Assembly: GCA_005789375.1 (NCBI GenBank)
Contig: SXXZ01000181.1
Coordinates: 1 to 12,257, forward strand
Origin: Verrucomicrobiales bacterium
Lineage (GTDB): Bacteria; Verrucomicrobiota; Verrucomicrobiae; Limisphaerales; UBA9464
DNA: 12,257 bases
Direction of reading: 5' to 3'
How positions within the stretch are numbered: the first letter of the stretch is position 1; every line of letters begins with the position of its first letter. The notes below the pieces were generated by a model that searched no databases, was not told the DNA's origin, and saw only the letters and a list, made by a program, of their open reading frames with translations. The position numbers and the translations under genes are program-made. Shown here one piece after another: positions 5,998-12,257 of this stretch.

Positions 5998-7847
5998 CCG
6001 GGTCTGGACCAGCGTTGCCCCCAGATTACGAGCTGATTCGACCCATTTCCCAGCGGCCGAATTCTTGGGTATTGTTAGTTCGCGATTCCCAATACCGCCC
6101 CTGCTGTCTCAAACTGAATTATTCGACAGACCCAGCCGAACTCCAGGAGCAGATCACCCTCCGCAATGCGCTCATGCGGGTGTCCCAGGAGACTCCCGGC
6201 CTGCTGCCGATGCTCGATTGGGGTGCCAATACCAATACTGGAATCCTGTGGGAAAAATTCCCGTTGGCTGACGATGTGACCGGGACCATGCCCGAGGATT
6301 TTGCCGCCTACCGCCCCATGACCTTGGCCGAGTGGTGTCGGCAAAACCCCGAGCCCCTCACCCAGACTGTGATTTCATGGGGCATCCGTTTGGCCTCGGC
6401 GCTCACCGCACTTCATGACGAAGGGTTGCTCCACCTGGACATCAAGCCCTCAAACATCCTCTTCCTCGATGGGCTTCCCACCTTGGGCGACTACGGTTCG
6501 GTGAGCAAATCGGCGCAGCCCCATCGGCACATGGGCTCCGATGGTTACTACCCTCCCGATAAGCACGGTTCACACGCGCTCGATGTCTTTGCTCTCGGAC
6601 GCACCCTCTATGAGGTCTGGAGCGGCTTTGAACGCTACCAATTTCCGAACCTGCCTACCCGCTTGCTCAACGCCCCGGAGTGGGAAGCGCATGGCTGGAT
6701 GTTGAACGAGTCTTTGATCCGAGCCACGGACGTGCGTGTCACCCGACGTTTCTCCAAAGCAGCCCAATTTGGGCAGGCGCTCTCCGAGGCCGATGAGGGG
6801 CGAACCCGACTCTCCCGACGCAAGGCGGCCGCAGCGCTGCTGACCCTGGGTGCCGCGGTTGGCGGATTCTCTATCGTCCGAAACCTACCCTCCCACCATG
6901 CGGTGTGGCACCACCGATCCAAGGCCCGGTTCGGCTACGAGCAATGGATCGCCAACGAGCTCACCTGCGACTGGAAGACCCGGATGCTCTACTGCGTCAC
7001 GGCCGATGCCCGTGGGTCCTTCTTTCAGCGCTACGACTTGGAGCGCTTTCAATGGAAGTACACTGCCCATCCGAAAGGCCCGCATCGCATCCTCTTTTCC
7101 ACCTACTCACCATGGTCGGAAGAACTCATTTTCTGCGAATCGGTTTCCGGTCAGGTGTTCCGGATGCCCTTGGATGGATCCCCACCGGAGCCCCTGCCTA
7201 CCCAGCTATTGAACCAGTTGGATTTTACGGGTTCGGGTTACGTCAACCCGATCCAACAGCGCATCGGCCAGTTTGGCGGATACGGCAATTTCCGGGTGCA
7301 CAACCGCCGCCACGAATACAACTCCAAGACCGGGCTTTGGGAACAAATCTCCGAGACATCTCCCCAATTGCCTTGGCCGCGGGGAGGCGCACAGATTTTT
7401 CCCGGAAAAGACCGTAAGACTTGGTTCATGATGGGCGGCTTCGGAAACCGGGTGGGACAGGAAGGGCTTCGGGAAGCGAACCTTAAATCCTTCACAGGCA
7501 CCTTTTACCCGTTGGGGGATTTTTGGCGACTTGATCTGACCACCCAACAGTGGCGTCCGTTGTTGGGGATCCAGGAATGGACCCCACCGGGGCTGCAAAA
7601 AGGAATTTATCACCCGGCTCTGGACTCGGTGCTCTTCCTCACAGGCAGCGAACCGACCCGTCCGGCTCAGGCACACGTTCATCTGTGGACCGAATCCGGA
7701 GAACACCTACCTCAAGCCCTCCCCAATCGAGGCGACTCACCTCCTCCACTGTTTCGCTGCTGGACGCTGCTGGTCGAACCCGGTTCGGGGGATCTTTGGG
7801 TCTTCGCCGATGAGGGGATCTTTACGGTCAAGATCCAGGCCGCCTGA
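5994..7847 (+). CDS. Transmembrane serine/threonine kinase-like protein with kelch-type propeller
   Basis: 617 residues in three parts. Residues ~10-265 are a protein kinase-like domain: Lys40 in CCLKL as the ATP-anchoring lysine, catalytic loop HLDIKPSN (147-154) with Asp149, metal-binding Asp166 in GDYG, GYYPPD (184-189) in place of the APE motif, and the helix-F Asp197 in DVFALG. The glycine-rich loop is poorly conserved and HRD is HLD. A basic SRRK then precedes one membrane segment at about 277-295 (AAAALLTLGAAVGGFSIV). The rest, about 300-617, has kelch/galactose-oxidase-like features: di-glycines GGYG and GGFG followed by Y/W spacing such as NSKTGLWEQI and FWRLDLTTQQWRPL. The likely topology is kinase inside and propeller outside, as in sensor kinases. 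It overlaps the sigma gene by ATGA and probably signals to it. Activity is likely because the catalytic residues remain, but it is not certain. Confidence 0.87.
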   Translation: MTGSGPALPPDYELIRPISQRPNSWVLLVRDSQYRPCCLKLNYSTDPAELQEQITLRNALMRVSQETPGLLPMLDWGANTNTGILWEKFPLADDVTGTMPEDFAAYRPMTLAEWCRQNPEPLTQTVISWGIRLASALTALHDEGLLHLDIKPSNILFLDGLPTLGDYGSVSKSAQPHRHMGSDGYYPPDKHGSHALDVFALGRTLYEVWSGFERYQFPNLPTRLLNAPEWEAHGWMLNESLIRATDVRVTRRFSKAAQFGQALSEADEGRTRLSRRKAAAALLTLGAAVGGFSIVRNLPSHHAVWHHRSKARFGYEQWIANELTCDWKTRMLYCVTADARGSFFQRYDLERFQWKYTAHPKGPHRILFSTYSPWSEELIFCESVSGQVFRMPLDGSPPEPLPTQLLNQLDFTGSGYVNPIQQRIGQFGGYGNFRVHNRRHEYNSKTGLWEQISETSPQLPWPRGGAQIFPGKDRKTWFMMGGFGNRVGQEGLREANLKSFTGTFYPLGDFWRLDLTTQQWRPLLGIQEWTPPGLQKGIYHPALDSVLFLTGSEPTRPAQAHVHLWTESGEHLPQALPNRGDSPPPLFRCWTLLVEPGSGDLWVFADEGIFTVKIQAA

Positions 7848-8058
7848 GTCTTCAATTGTTCTCCCTCCTCTCACCACGAAGACTTCCACATCCGTTTGAG
7901 CGGACTGAATCAGGCGCCAACCGAAATAAACTACCCGAGTTGATCGTACTTCCGGCCGGGAGCAGAGGGCGGGATGGTTCGACCAAAAGAATCACCTCCG
8001 CCAAAAAACGGAACGGTGACAGACTCGAGTCGAATCAAAAAACTTCGTTGGAAAACGC

Positions 8059-8087
8059 TTGATCCAAGAGCTCCTCGTCCTTAGTTT
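8059..8087 (+). promoter_or_regulatory. Candidate sigma-70-type promoter of tRNA-Arg
   Basis: TTGATC (8059-8064) and TAGTTT (8082-8087) are separated by exactly 17 nt. They place a start at about 8094, a few bases before the tRNA 5' end at 8102. Both boxes match the consensus only in part, so this is a position-supported guess. Confidence 0.4.
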
Positions 8088-8101
8088 CGCGACTTCTTTG
8101 T

Positions 8102-8178
8102 GCACCCGTAGCTCAATTGGATAGAGCGGCTGACTACGGATCAGCAGGTTCCAGGTTCAACTCCTGGCGGGTGCACCA
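8102..8178 (+). tRNA. tRNA-Arg (anticodon ACG)
   Basis: A complete 77-nt cloverleaf with the CCA tail encoded. The acceptor stem is GCACCCG (8102-8108) pairing with CGGGTGC (8168-8174), followed by ACCA. The D stem is GCTC/GAGC. The anticodon stem GCTGA (8129-8133)/TCAGC (8141-8145) encloses loop CTACGGA, with anticodon ACG at 8136-8138. The T arm is CCAGG-TTCAACT-CCTGG. ACG reads CGU, and CGC/CGA after A34-to-inosine editing. It stands alone; no repeat of its 3' end that would suggest an integrated element is visible in the window. Confidence 0.97.
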
Positions 8179-8521
8179 GATTCTTCCCTCTCGATTCCTT
8201 TCCCTTTCCCCAGCAACATCTTGAAATCCGCGGAAAGCTGTGGTTTTGAGATCTGCGGTTTTGTCAGGCCCTCGGATCCGTTTTTCCAGGACGAGCACCA
8301 GCGTTTCTTCCTTTTTCCGGATGAGGCCGAATGCGTCCGGAGCCCACCAGACTTGATAAGAATTCCCTCGGGGAACCGACGACCTCAGGCCAGATCGATG
8401 ATCCGCTAAGTTCCTGTGCTCAGTAGTTTTCAAACCGGCCGATTTGTTTGGTTTTCACACCGTGACTGACAGTTGGTTTTTGCCCCCCCCGGATGTTGTC
8501 CGAGGACTTCCAAGATAGGGA

Positions 8522-8579
8522 TAGGGATGGCCCCGCTGCCACCTCCCCGGTAGGGACCGAGTCTCTCGGGCCATCCCTA
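8522..8579. repeat. Inverted repeat with nested CCGAG-TCT-CTCGG palindrome (REP-like copy 1)
   Basis: TAGGGATGGCCC (8522-8533) is the exact reverse complement of GGGCCATCCCTA (8568-8579), a 12-bp stem. Inside it CCGAG (8557-8561), TCT, CTCGG (8565-8569) forms a short competing hairpin preceded by GGTAGGGA. The same GTAGGGA edge and three-base TCT/AGA loop recur in the two palindromes that follow, so all three look like copies of one repeat family. Confidence 0.7.
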
Positions 8580-8602
8580 CCTCGCCCGGCAGCCCAGGGA
8601 AC

Positions 8603-8621
8603 GGACGGTGAGACACCGTCC
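8603..8621. repeat. Perfect palindrome GGACGGTG-AGA-CACCGTCC (REP-like copy 2)
   Basis: An 8-bp perfect stem with a three-base AGA loop, flanked on the right by CTACC, the complement of the GTAGG edge seen in copy 1. On the opposite strand the loop is TCT. It could fold in either strand. It lies well away from the xylulokinase stop, so a role as its terminator is not obvious, and there is no T run. Confidence 0.75.
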
Positions 8622-8639
8622 CTACCGACTTGCCGCTAC

Positions 8640-8652
8640 CGGTGAGACACCG
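8640..8652. repeat. Degenerate palindrome CGGTG-AGA-CACCG (REP-like copy 3)
   Basis: GGTGAGACACCGTC at 8641-8654 repeats 8607-8620 exactly, 34 bp further on, and is followed by TTTACCGA where copy 2 has CCTACCGA. The stem is shorter (5 bp), as expected for an older, decayed copy. Confidence 0.65.
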
Positions 8653-8719
8653 TCTTTACCGACGACGTGGCGCTTTCGGAGAAATCGCCCTACCTCGGAG
8701 GTGCTCGGGTAAGGTTGGG

Positions 8720-8777
8720 TTCCTTCCTCCTTCCTTCTTCCTTCCGTCTTCCTTCTTCCTTTTTTCTTCTTTCTCCT
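8720..8777. repeat. 58-nt polypyrimidine tract with mirror repeats
   Basis: All bases are C or T except one G at 8746. CTTCCTTCTTCCTT occurs at 8730-8743 and again at 8748-8761, and its core TTCCTTCTTCCTT reads the same in both directions on one strand, a mirror repeat of the kind that can form a triple helix. It lies 8 nt beyond the end of the xylulokinase gene, whose transcript would carry it as a purine-only stretch. Confidence 0.8.
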
Positions 8778-8784
8778 GAGCCGA

Positions 8785-10314
8785 TCAACCCACCCTCCGT
8801 CGGTGTTGAGCAAAGGCCGGGCGCAGCGACCGAGCCAGTTCTTCCTGCAATTGCTGGAGACCTTGATAGACCTCGACATTGGCGGCTTTGGGAACCGTGG
8901 TCTCGTTGGCGATCACGGAGACAAAACGCTCAGTGATCTCAGAGATGCCCACAGTCTCTCCCTTCTCCCGCCGCCAACACCAGAGGGCCTGAAGAGCCGC
9001 TCCATAGGCAGCCCCCTCGGCGACTTTGAGAGTGACCACCTCGGCATTAAACACATCGGCCATAATCTGTCTCCACAGTTTGGACTTGGCCCCACCGCCG
9101 GTCGCGCGAACTTGTTGAGCGGTAACTCCCAGTGTTGCGAGTCGACGCAGACCATAGTTCATACCCAGAGTCACACCCTCCATGGCCGCGCGGGCATAAT
9201 GCGCCGAGGTGAAGGTCTTCGGACGAACCCCGAAAAACACCCCGGTGCCGTCCGGGATATTGGGGGTTCGCTCTCCTTCGAGGTACGGCAGAAGCATCAA
9301 ACCGTCGGAACCCGCCGGAGCCTTGGCCGCCAATTTTTCGAACTGGGCGTGATCTAGATTTGCCTCGGATCGAACCATCTCCGTGGCCACCGTGACATTC
9401 ATGGTGCAAAGCAACGGCAACCATCGGTTGGTCGAATCGCAAAAGGCAGCGATCTCACCGGCCGGGTCGATCACGGGCTTCTCGGCACAGGCATAGATCG
9501 TGCCGCTGGTCCCGAAACTGGCCGTGATGACGCCCTCGCGGGTGTTTCCCGTGCCAATGGCCCCCATCATGTTGTCACCACCGCCGGCGCTGACTACGAC
9601 ACCAGGATTGAGTCCTAGAGTCTTGGCCGTCTTGGCCGACAAGTGACCGGCCGGACGATCACTGGGTGAAAGTGCGGGCAACTTGCCTTCTAACTCGGGA
9701 TCGATGGCGCGTATCACCGCAGACGACCAGCGACGCCGGCGGACATCCATGAGGGCCGTGCCCGAGGCGTCGCCATACTCCATGAACTTGTCGCCGGTGA
9801 GCCAGAAATTGAGGTAGTCGTGAGGCAGTAGAACCGTGGCCAATCGGGCAAAGTTCTCTGGCTCATGCCGCTTCAGCCAAAGGATCTTGGGAGCGGTGAA
9901 CCCTGGCAGAACGGCATTGCCGAGGGCTTGATGAGTTTTCTTGGTCCCGCCCATCGCAGCCGTGATCTCCGCGCACTCCGGAGCCGTCACCGTGTCGCAC
10001 CACAGCTTGGCCGGACGGATAACCCGATTCTGCGCGTCGAGGGCCACAAATCCGTGTTGTTGGCCACTGACACCAATGGCGACGACTTCCGTCGCCTTAG
10101 CCTTGGCTGACTTCAGGGCCGCCTGGATGGCACGGGTCGTGGCCCGCACCCATTGGGCGGGGTCCTGTTCCTTGGCTCCGGCCGGGAGACCGGACAAGAG
10201 GGTGTGGGGGGCCGAGCCCTCCCCTAGGACGCGGCCGGAGACCGCGTCGACAATCAGTGCCTTGGTGGATTGCGTGCCGGAATCGATGCCGATGAGGAGC
10301 GAGCGTTGAGCCAT
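8785..10314 (-). CDS. xylB: Xylulokinase (FGGY carbohydrate kinase)
   Basis: It would phosphorylate D-xylulose to xylulose-5-phosphate, feeding xylose-type sugars into the pentose phosphate pathway. At 509 residues it is near the usual length. The N-terminal phosphate motif is LLIGIDSGTQSTKALIVD at about 6-23. SGQQHG (83-88) is the sugar-binding motif, SGQMHG in classical xylulokinases. The catalytic Asp lies in GGGDNMMGAIG (about 244-254, Asp247), with the FGTSGT phosphate motif at 267-272 and the adenosine-side GATGGGAKS-type block (VRATGGGAKSKLWRQ) later. I chose the ATG at 10314 because the family begins here; an in-frame ATG at 10368 would add 18 unrelated residues. An 8-bp inverted repeat stands directly before this start. 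The gene follows sppA on the same strand with a 75-nt gap. No xylose isomerase is in the window, and a related FGGY sugar cannot be excluded. Confidence 0.9.
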   Translation of the reverse strand: MAQRSLLIGIDSGTQSTKALIVDAVSGRVLGEGSAPHTLLSGLPAGAKEQDPAQWVRATTRAIQAALKSAKAKATEVVAIGVSGQQHGFVALDAQNRVIRPAKLWCDTVTAPECAEITAAMGGTKKTHQALGNAVLPGFTAPKILWLKRHEPENFARLATVLLPHDYLNFWLTGDKFMEYGDASGTALMDVRRRRWSSAVIRAIDPELEGKLPALSPSDRPAGHLSAKTAKTLGLNPGVVVSAGGGDNMMGAIGTGNTREGVITASFGTSGTIYACAEKPVIDPAGEIAAFCDSTNRWLPLLCTMNVTVATEMVRSEANLDHAQFEKLAAKAPAGSDGLMLLPYLEGERTPNIPDGTGVFFGVRPKTFTSAHYARAAMEGVTLGMNYGLRRLATLGVTAQQVRATGGGAKSKLWRQIMADVFNAEVVTLKVAEGAAYGAALQALWCWRREKGETVGISEITERFVSVIANETTVPKAANVEVYQGLQQLQEELARSLRPAFAQHRRRVG

Positions 10315-10318
10315 AGGA

Positions 10319-10348
10319 AGGTGGGCGCATCGTGAAATCAGCCCACCT
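10319..10348 (-). promoter_or_regulatory. Inverted repeat before the xylulokinase start
   Basis: AGGTGGGC (10319-10326) and GCCCACCT (10341-10348) are exact reverse complements around a 14-nt spacer, ending 4 nt before the ATG at 10314. It could be an operator for a sugar-responsive regulator or an mRNA hairpin that limits translation. If the start at 10368 were used instead it would lie inside the coding region. Confidence 0.4.
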
Positions 10349-10389
10349 CGCTGTCGAGCCTTGGCCATCGCCTCACTTCAGGCAGTCAC

Positions 10390-11613
10390 TCAATGCATGT
10401 GCAGCGGGGACATAAAGTACAACCGCCCCTCCGGCAACCGCGACTGAAGGGGCAAGCCTAAGTCTACCTTGACCGATCCGGAGCGGGCTTGCCCCAGCAG
10501 CGAGAGGAAACCCGGAAAGCGGAAGTGGGGCTGATAGGTAATCAGTTTGGCGCCATCCAGACGGGCCAACTGAAGTGCGCGATCTAAGGCCACTTCGAAA
10601 TTTCCCAACTCATCGACTAGGCCCAGATTCAAGGCCTGTTGACCGGACAGGATCCGGCCATCGGCGAACTCGGTCCAATTGGAAGCTAGTTTGCGACCCT
10701 CCGTGATCCCGTCTTTCAGGTTCAACTCGGCCGCGTGATTGCGACCGGTGCGGATGATGTCTTTGAACTTGGCAAAGCTCTCATCGATCATTCCCTGAAG
10801 GATGGCGCGTTCTTCAGGCAGGACCTCTTCGGGCAGTTTTTCTCCGCTCATCATGTCCTTGAGCTTGCCGCTCTTGGTGATTTCCGGCCGTACCCCCACC
10901 TTGTCCATCAGGCCGCGGTAATTGTAGCTGTGGAAGATCACACCGATGCTGCCGGTCATGGTCAACTCATTGGCCACAATCCAACGGCAGGGGGCGCTCA
11001 CGTAATAACCACCCGACGCTGCCAGCGAACCCATGGAAGCGACGACCGGGATGTCGTGTTCTTTCTGAAACTTCTCCAGCAGCAGGTAGATCTCGTCGCT
11101 GGCCAACACTTCACCACCCGGTGAATCCACCTTCAGAATAACAGCAGACACCCCTTCGACCGCCGCCCGCTCCAACTGGTCACTCACCAACTCCACCAGT
11201 GAAGAACCGATGTCCGAAAGGACCTCGCCGCTAATGACCCCTTCCAGGCTAATCACCGCCACCTTGTCTTCAAAGGGGGAGTCACGCACCAACACCTCGT
11301 GCAATTCGGCCGCACCCGGCGACTGGGTTGAATGATGATGGGTCCAATTGCGATCCGACTTGCCTGCCCCAATCAACCCGAGGGCCAGCAGAGCAAAAAC
11401 CAGCATCACCGAAACACCCACGGCCACCCACTTCCAGGCACCCCCCCTAGGCCGTTCCGTCGGCCCCTTGCCATGAACTGCCGGCTGCGGACGGCCAGAC
11501 GTTTGAACCGGTGGCATTGGGAGGACCGGGGGAACCTGCAAGGGAACCGTGTTGGCGACCGGAGGCACTCCTCCAGCTTCAGCCCCCGAAGACGACGACT
11601 CAGACGAATCCAT
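10390..11613 (-). CDS. sppA: Signal peptide peptidase SppA-type membrane serine protease (S49)
   Basis: 407 residues, the short (single-domain, 36K-like) SppA type. It would cut leftover signal peptides in the membrane. A Ser/Pro-rich cytoplasmic tail (1-59) leads to one membrane segment at about 60-83 (WVAVGVSVMLVFALLALGLIG). The S49 domain follows: VAVISLEGVI (118-127), AVILKVDSPGG (157-167), then SMGSLAASGGYYVSAP with nucleophile Ser200, TMTGSIGVI (219-226), and KSGKLKD with the general-base Lys252. These correspond to the Ser-Lys pair of Bacillus SppA. The end (SGQQALNLGLVDELG) is also typical. No ribosome-binding site is visible, but the ATG at 11613 precedes the tail and the frame has no better start. 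It lies between the Spy-like gene and xylulokinase, all leftward. Confidence 0.92.
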   Translation of the reverse strand: MDSSESSSSGAEAGGVPPVANTVPLQVPPVLPMPPVQTSGRPQPAVHGKGPTERPRGGAWKWVAVGVSVMLVFALLALGLIGAGKSDRNWTHHHSTQSPGAAELHEVLVRDSPFEDKVAVISLEGVISGEVLSDIGSSLVELVSDQLERAAVEGVSAVILKVDSPGGEVLASDEIYLLLEKFQKEHDIPVVASMGSLAASGGYYVSAPCRWIVANELTMTGSIGVIFHSYNYRGLMDKVGVRPEITKSGKLKDMMSGEKLPEEVLPEERAILQGMIDESFAKFKDIIRTGRNHAAELNLKDGITEGRKLASNWTEFADGRILSGQQALNLGLVDELGNFEVALDRALQLARLDGAKLITYQPHFRFPGFLSLLGQARSGSVKVDLGLPLQSRLPEGRLYFMSPLHMH

Positions 11614-11762
11614 GAATGATTAAAGCTAAATTCCATCGACCGATCCTGCAAGGTCATCAGAACGCTCATCAGAGCGGAGCCTTTGGGCACTACGAGGCCC
11701 GAGACCTGGGCAACCCTTGAGTCTGGTGAGCGGTGTGAGTCGAAAAAACCCTAAGGCAAGCC

Positions 11763-12257
11763 CTACGGATGAGCCCTCTCGGGATGAGGGCTTTCAACCA
11801 CCGTTTCCGCCGGCTTGGCGGCACCCCGACGACGCCGAGCCTCATTCCAACGCTGCCGCTGATCCGGGCTCAAAAGCCCCTCGATTTCACTCCGGGCGGC
11901 CTCGATCTCACCTCGGGCGCGCGGAGCCACTGGAGCCCATAAGTCTCGAAGGCGAGCTTGAGCACTCTTCAAAAGGGACCCGATCTCCTCCCGTTGCTTG
12001 TCCGTCAAATCCAACTCCCGAGTCCAACGGGCCATCGCTTCCAACTGGGCATTTCCTGGAGCCTTAATGATCGTCCCTGCAGACCGATTGGAAGATCCGA
12101 CGGCTTGTGAGGTCAACGGGCTCGGAATCGCCGGACTGGTTACTACTGAGCTGGTTACTACTAGACTGGTTACTACTGGATTTCGGATTACCTCCCGACG
12201 GGGGCGTTCGCGGAGCATCCGACCAACTAAGCCTGTGCTCACCCCGCCGGTAAGGAC
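11763..12257 (-). CDS. Spy/CpxP-like (LTxxQ) protein, 5' end beyond the window
   Basis: The frame is open to the window edge. A GTG at 12242 would give 159 residues but has no good ribosome-binding site. No signal peptide or membrane segment is visible in the part seen, although related periplasmic proteins need one, so the true start is probably outside. Counted from the GTG, residues 22-36 are three copies of a Val-Val-Thr-Ser-x pattern, then a Ser/Pro/Thr-rich linker. A helical charged domain follows at about 65-136, with LTDKQREEI (79-87) and LLSPDQRQRWNE (123-134). These two LTxxQ-type motifs separated by a long helix are the mark of Spy/CpxP and 'heavy-metal sensor' chaperone-like proteins. 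The C-terminus is basic then Pro/Glu-rich. The function is inferred from pattern only. Confidence 0.6.
   Translation of the reverse strand, partial: VLTGGVSTGLVGRMLRERPRREVIRNPVVTSLVVTSSVVTSPAIPSPLTSQAVGSSNRSAGTIIKAPGNAQLEAMARWTRELDLTDKQREEIGSLLKSAQARLRDLWAPVAPRARGEIEAARSEIEGLLSPDQRQRWNEARRRRGAAKPAETVVESPHPERAHP
12136..12180. repeat. Three tandem 15-bp repeats inside the Spy-like gene
   Basis: CTGGTTACTACTGAG, CTGGTTACTACTAGA and CTGGTTACTACTGGA follow each other without a gap; the first 12 bases are identical and only the last three vary. On the coding strand each unit encodes a Val-Val-Thr-Ser-x pentapeptide. As 15 is a multiple of three, copy-number change would keep the frame. Confidence 0.9.

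Larger units (their letters stand above)
8179..8784. other. Gene-free stretch between tRNA-Arg and the xylulokinase 3' end
   Basis: About 600 nt with no credible gene. The ~280 nt next to the tRNA shows no clear structure apart from two similar TTTT-ending stretches near 8234-8265 and a run of eight C at 8483-8490. From about 8515 on it holds the palindrome cluster and then the polypyrimidine tract, annotated separately. Both flanking genes end towards this region or are RNA, so it needs no protein-gene promoter. A minus-strand open frame at 8134-8433 runs into the tRNA and is treated as spurious. Confidence 0.7.

Noticed and set aside
8220..8290. Possible rho-independent terminator after tRNA-Arg (CCGC...GTGG/GCGG followed by TTTT)
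   Set aside because: Only 4-bp stems, one with a G-U pair, and short T runs; not convincing.
8134..8433. 99-residue minus-strand open frame ending in QELNLEPADP
   Set aside because: Its C-terminus is the antisense reading of the tRNA-Arg, a familiar source of false genes, and the rest shows no recognised domain.
8483..8490. Run of eight C as a phase-variable tract
   Set aside because: It lies in gene-free DNA far from any promoter or coding start, so slippage would have no visible target.
8102..8784. tRNA-Arg as an attachment site for an integrated element
   Set aside because: No second copy of the tRNA 3' end, no integrase and no phage-like genes are in the window.
8622..8879. 85-residue minus-strand frame rich in Lys/Arg/Glu/Gly
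   Set aside because: It is the translation of the polypyrimidine tract and palindrome repeats and overlaps the end of xylulokinase in another frame; low-complexity artefact.
11660..11762. Short hairpin CGCTC-ATCA-GAGCG (11663-11676) and a six-T run on the minus strand after the Spy-like gene
   Set aside because: The hairpin has no T run next to it and the T run has no good stem before it, so I do not call a terminator.
10390..12257. Spy-like, SppA and xylulokinase genes as one functional operon
   Set aside because: Same strand, but the gaps of about 149 and 75 nt and unrelated roles do not support one pathway.

Overview
The window looks like chromosomal DNA of a Verrucomicrobiota-type bacterium, possibly the Pedosphaera/Limisphaera side of the phylum. 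This is an inference from the moderately high GC, weak or absent Shine-Dalgarno sites, a sigma factor paired with a membrane serine/threonine kinase, a Tat-like PF12831 FAD oxidoreductase and intergenic palindrome repeats. No marker gene fixes the taxonomy. No phage, plasmid, transposase or CRISPR is visible.

Region 1 (1-2126, + strand) holds a MEKHLA/PAS-like protein and a small CoA-binding Rossmann protein joined by an ATGA overlap. They are followed by a secreted beta-propeller of the 6-phosphogluconolactonase family. Region 2 (2128-5265, - strand) runs convergent to this with a 1-nt gap. It holds a predicted Tat-exported FAD-dependent oxidoreductase and, downstream of it, a mannose-1-phosphate guanylyltransferase with an unusual lysine/alanine/proline-rich histone-H1-like N-terminal tail.

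Region 3 (5266-7847) starts with an AT-rich divergent intergenic region. It leads into a two-gene operon: an ECF-like sigma factor, overlapping by ATGA with a transmembrane serine/threonine kinase-like protein that carries a C-terminal kelch-type propeller. This is the best candidate for an unstudied signalling system in the window: an outside propeller sensor, a kinase inside, and a partner sigma factor that may be controlled by phosphorylation. No anti-sigma factor is present.

Region 4 (7848-8784) holds one tRNA-Arg(ACG) and then about 600 nt without a gene. That stretch contains a cluster of REP-like palindromes with TCT/AGA loops and a 58-nt polypyrimidine mirror-repeat tract.

Region 5 (8785-12257, - strand) reads, in transcription order, a Spy/CpxP-like protein cut by the window edge and carrying a three-copy 15-bp in-frame repeat, then an SppA-type membrane signal peptide peptidase, then a xylulokinase with an inverted repeat right before its likely start. 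Apart from the sigma/kinase pair, these genes do not form one obvious pathway; most look like ordinary core metabolism and envelope functions.
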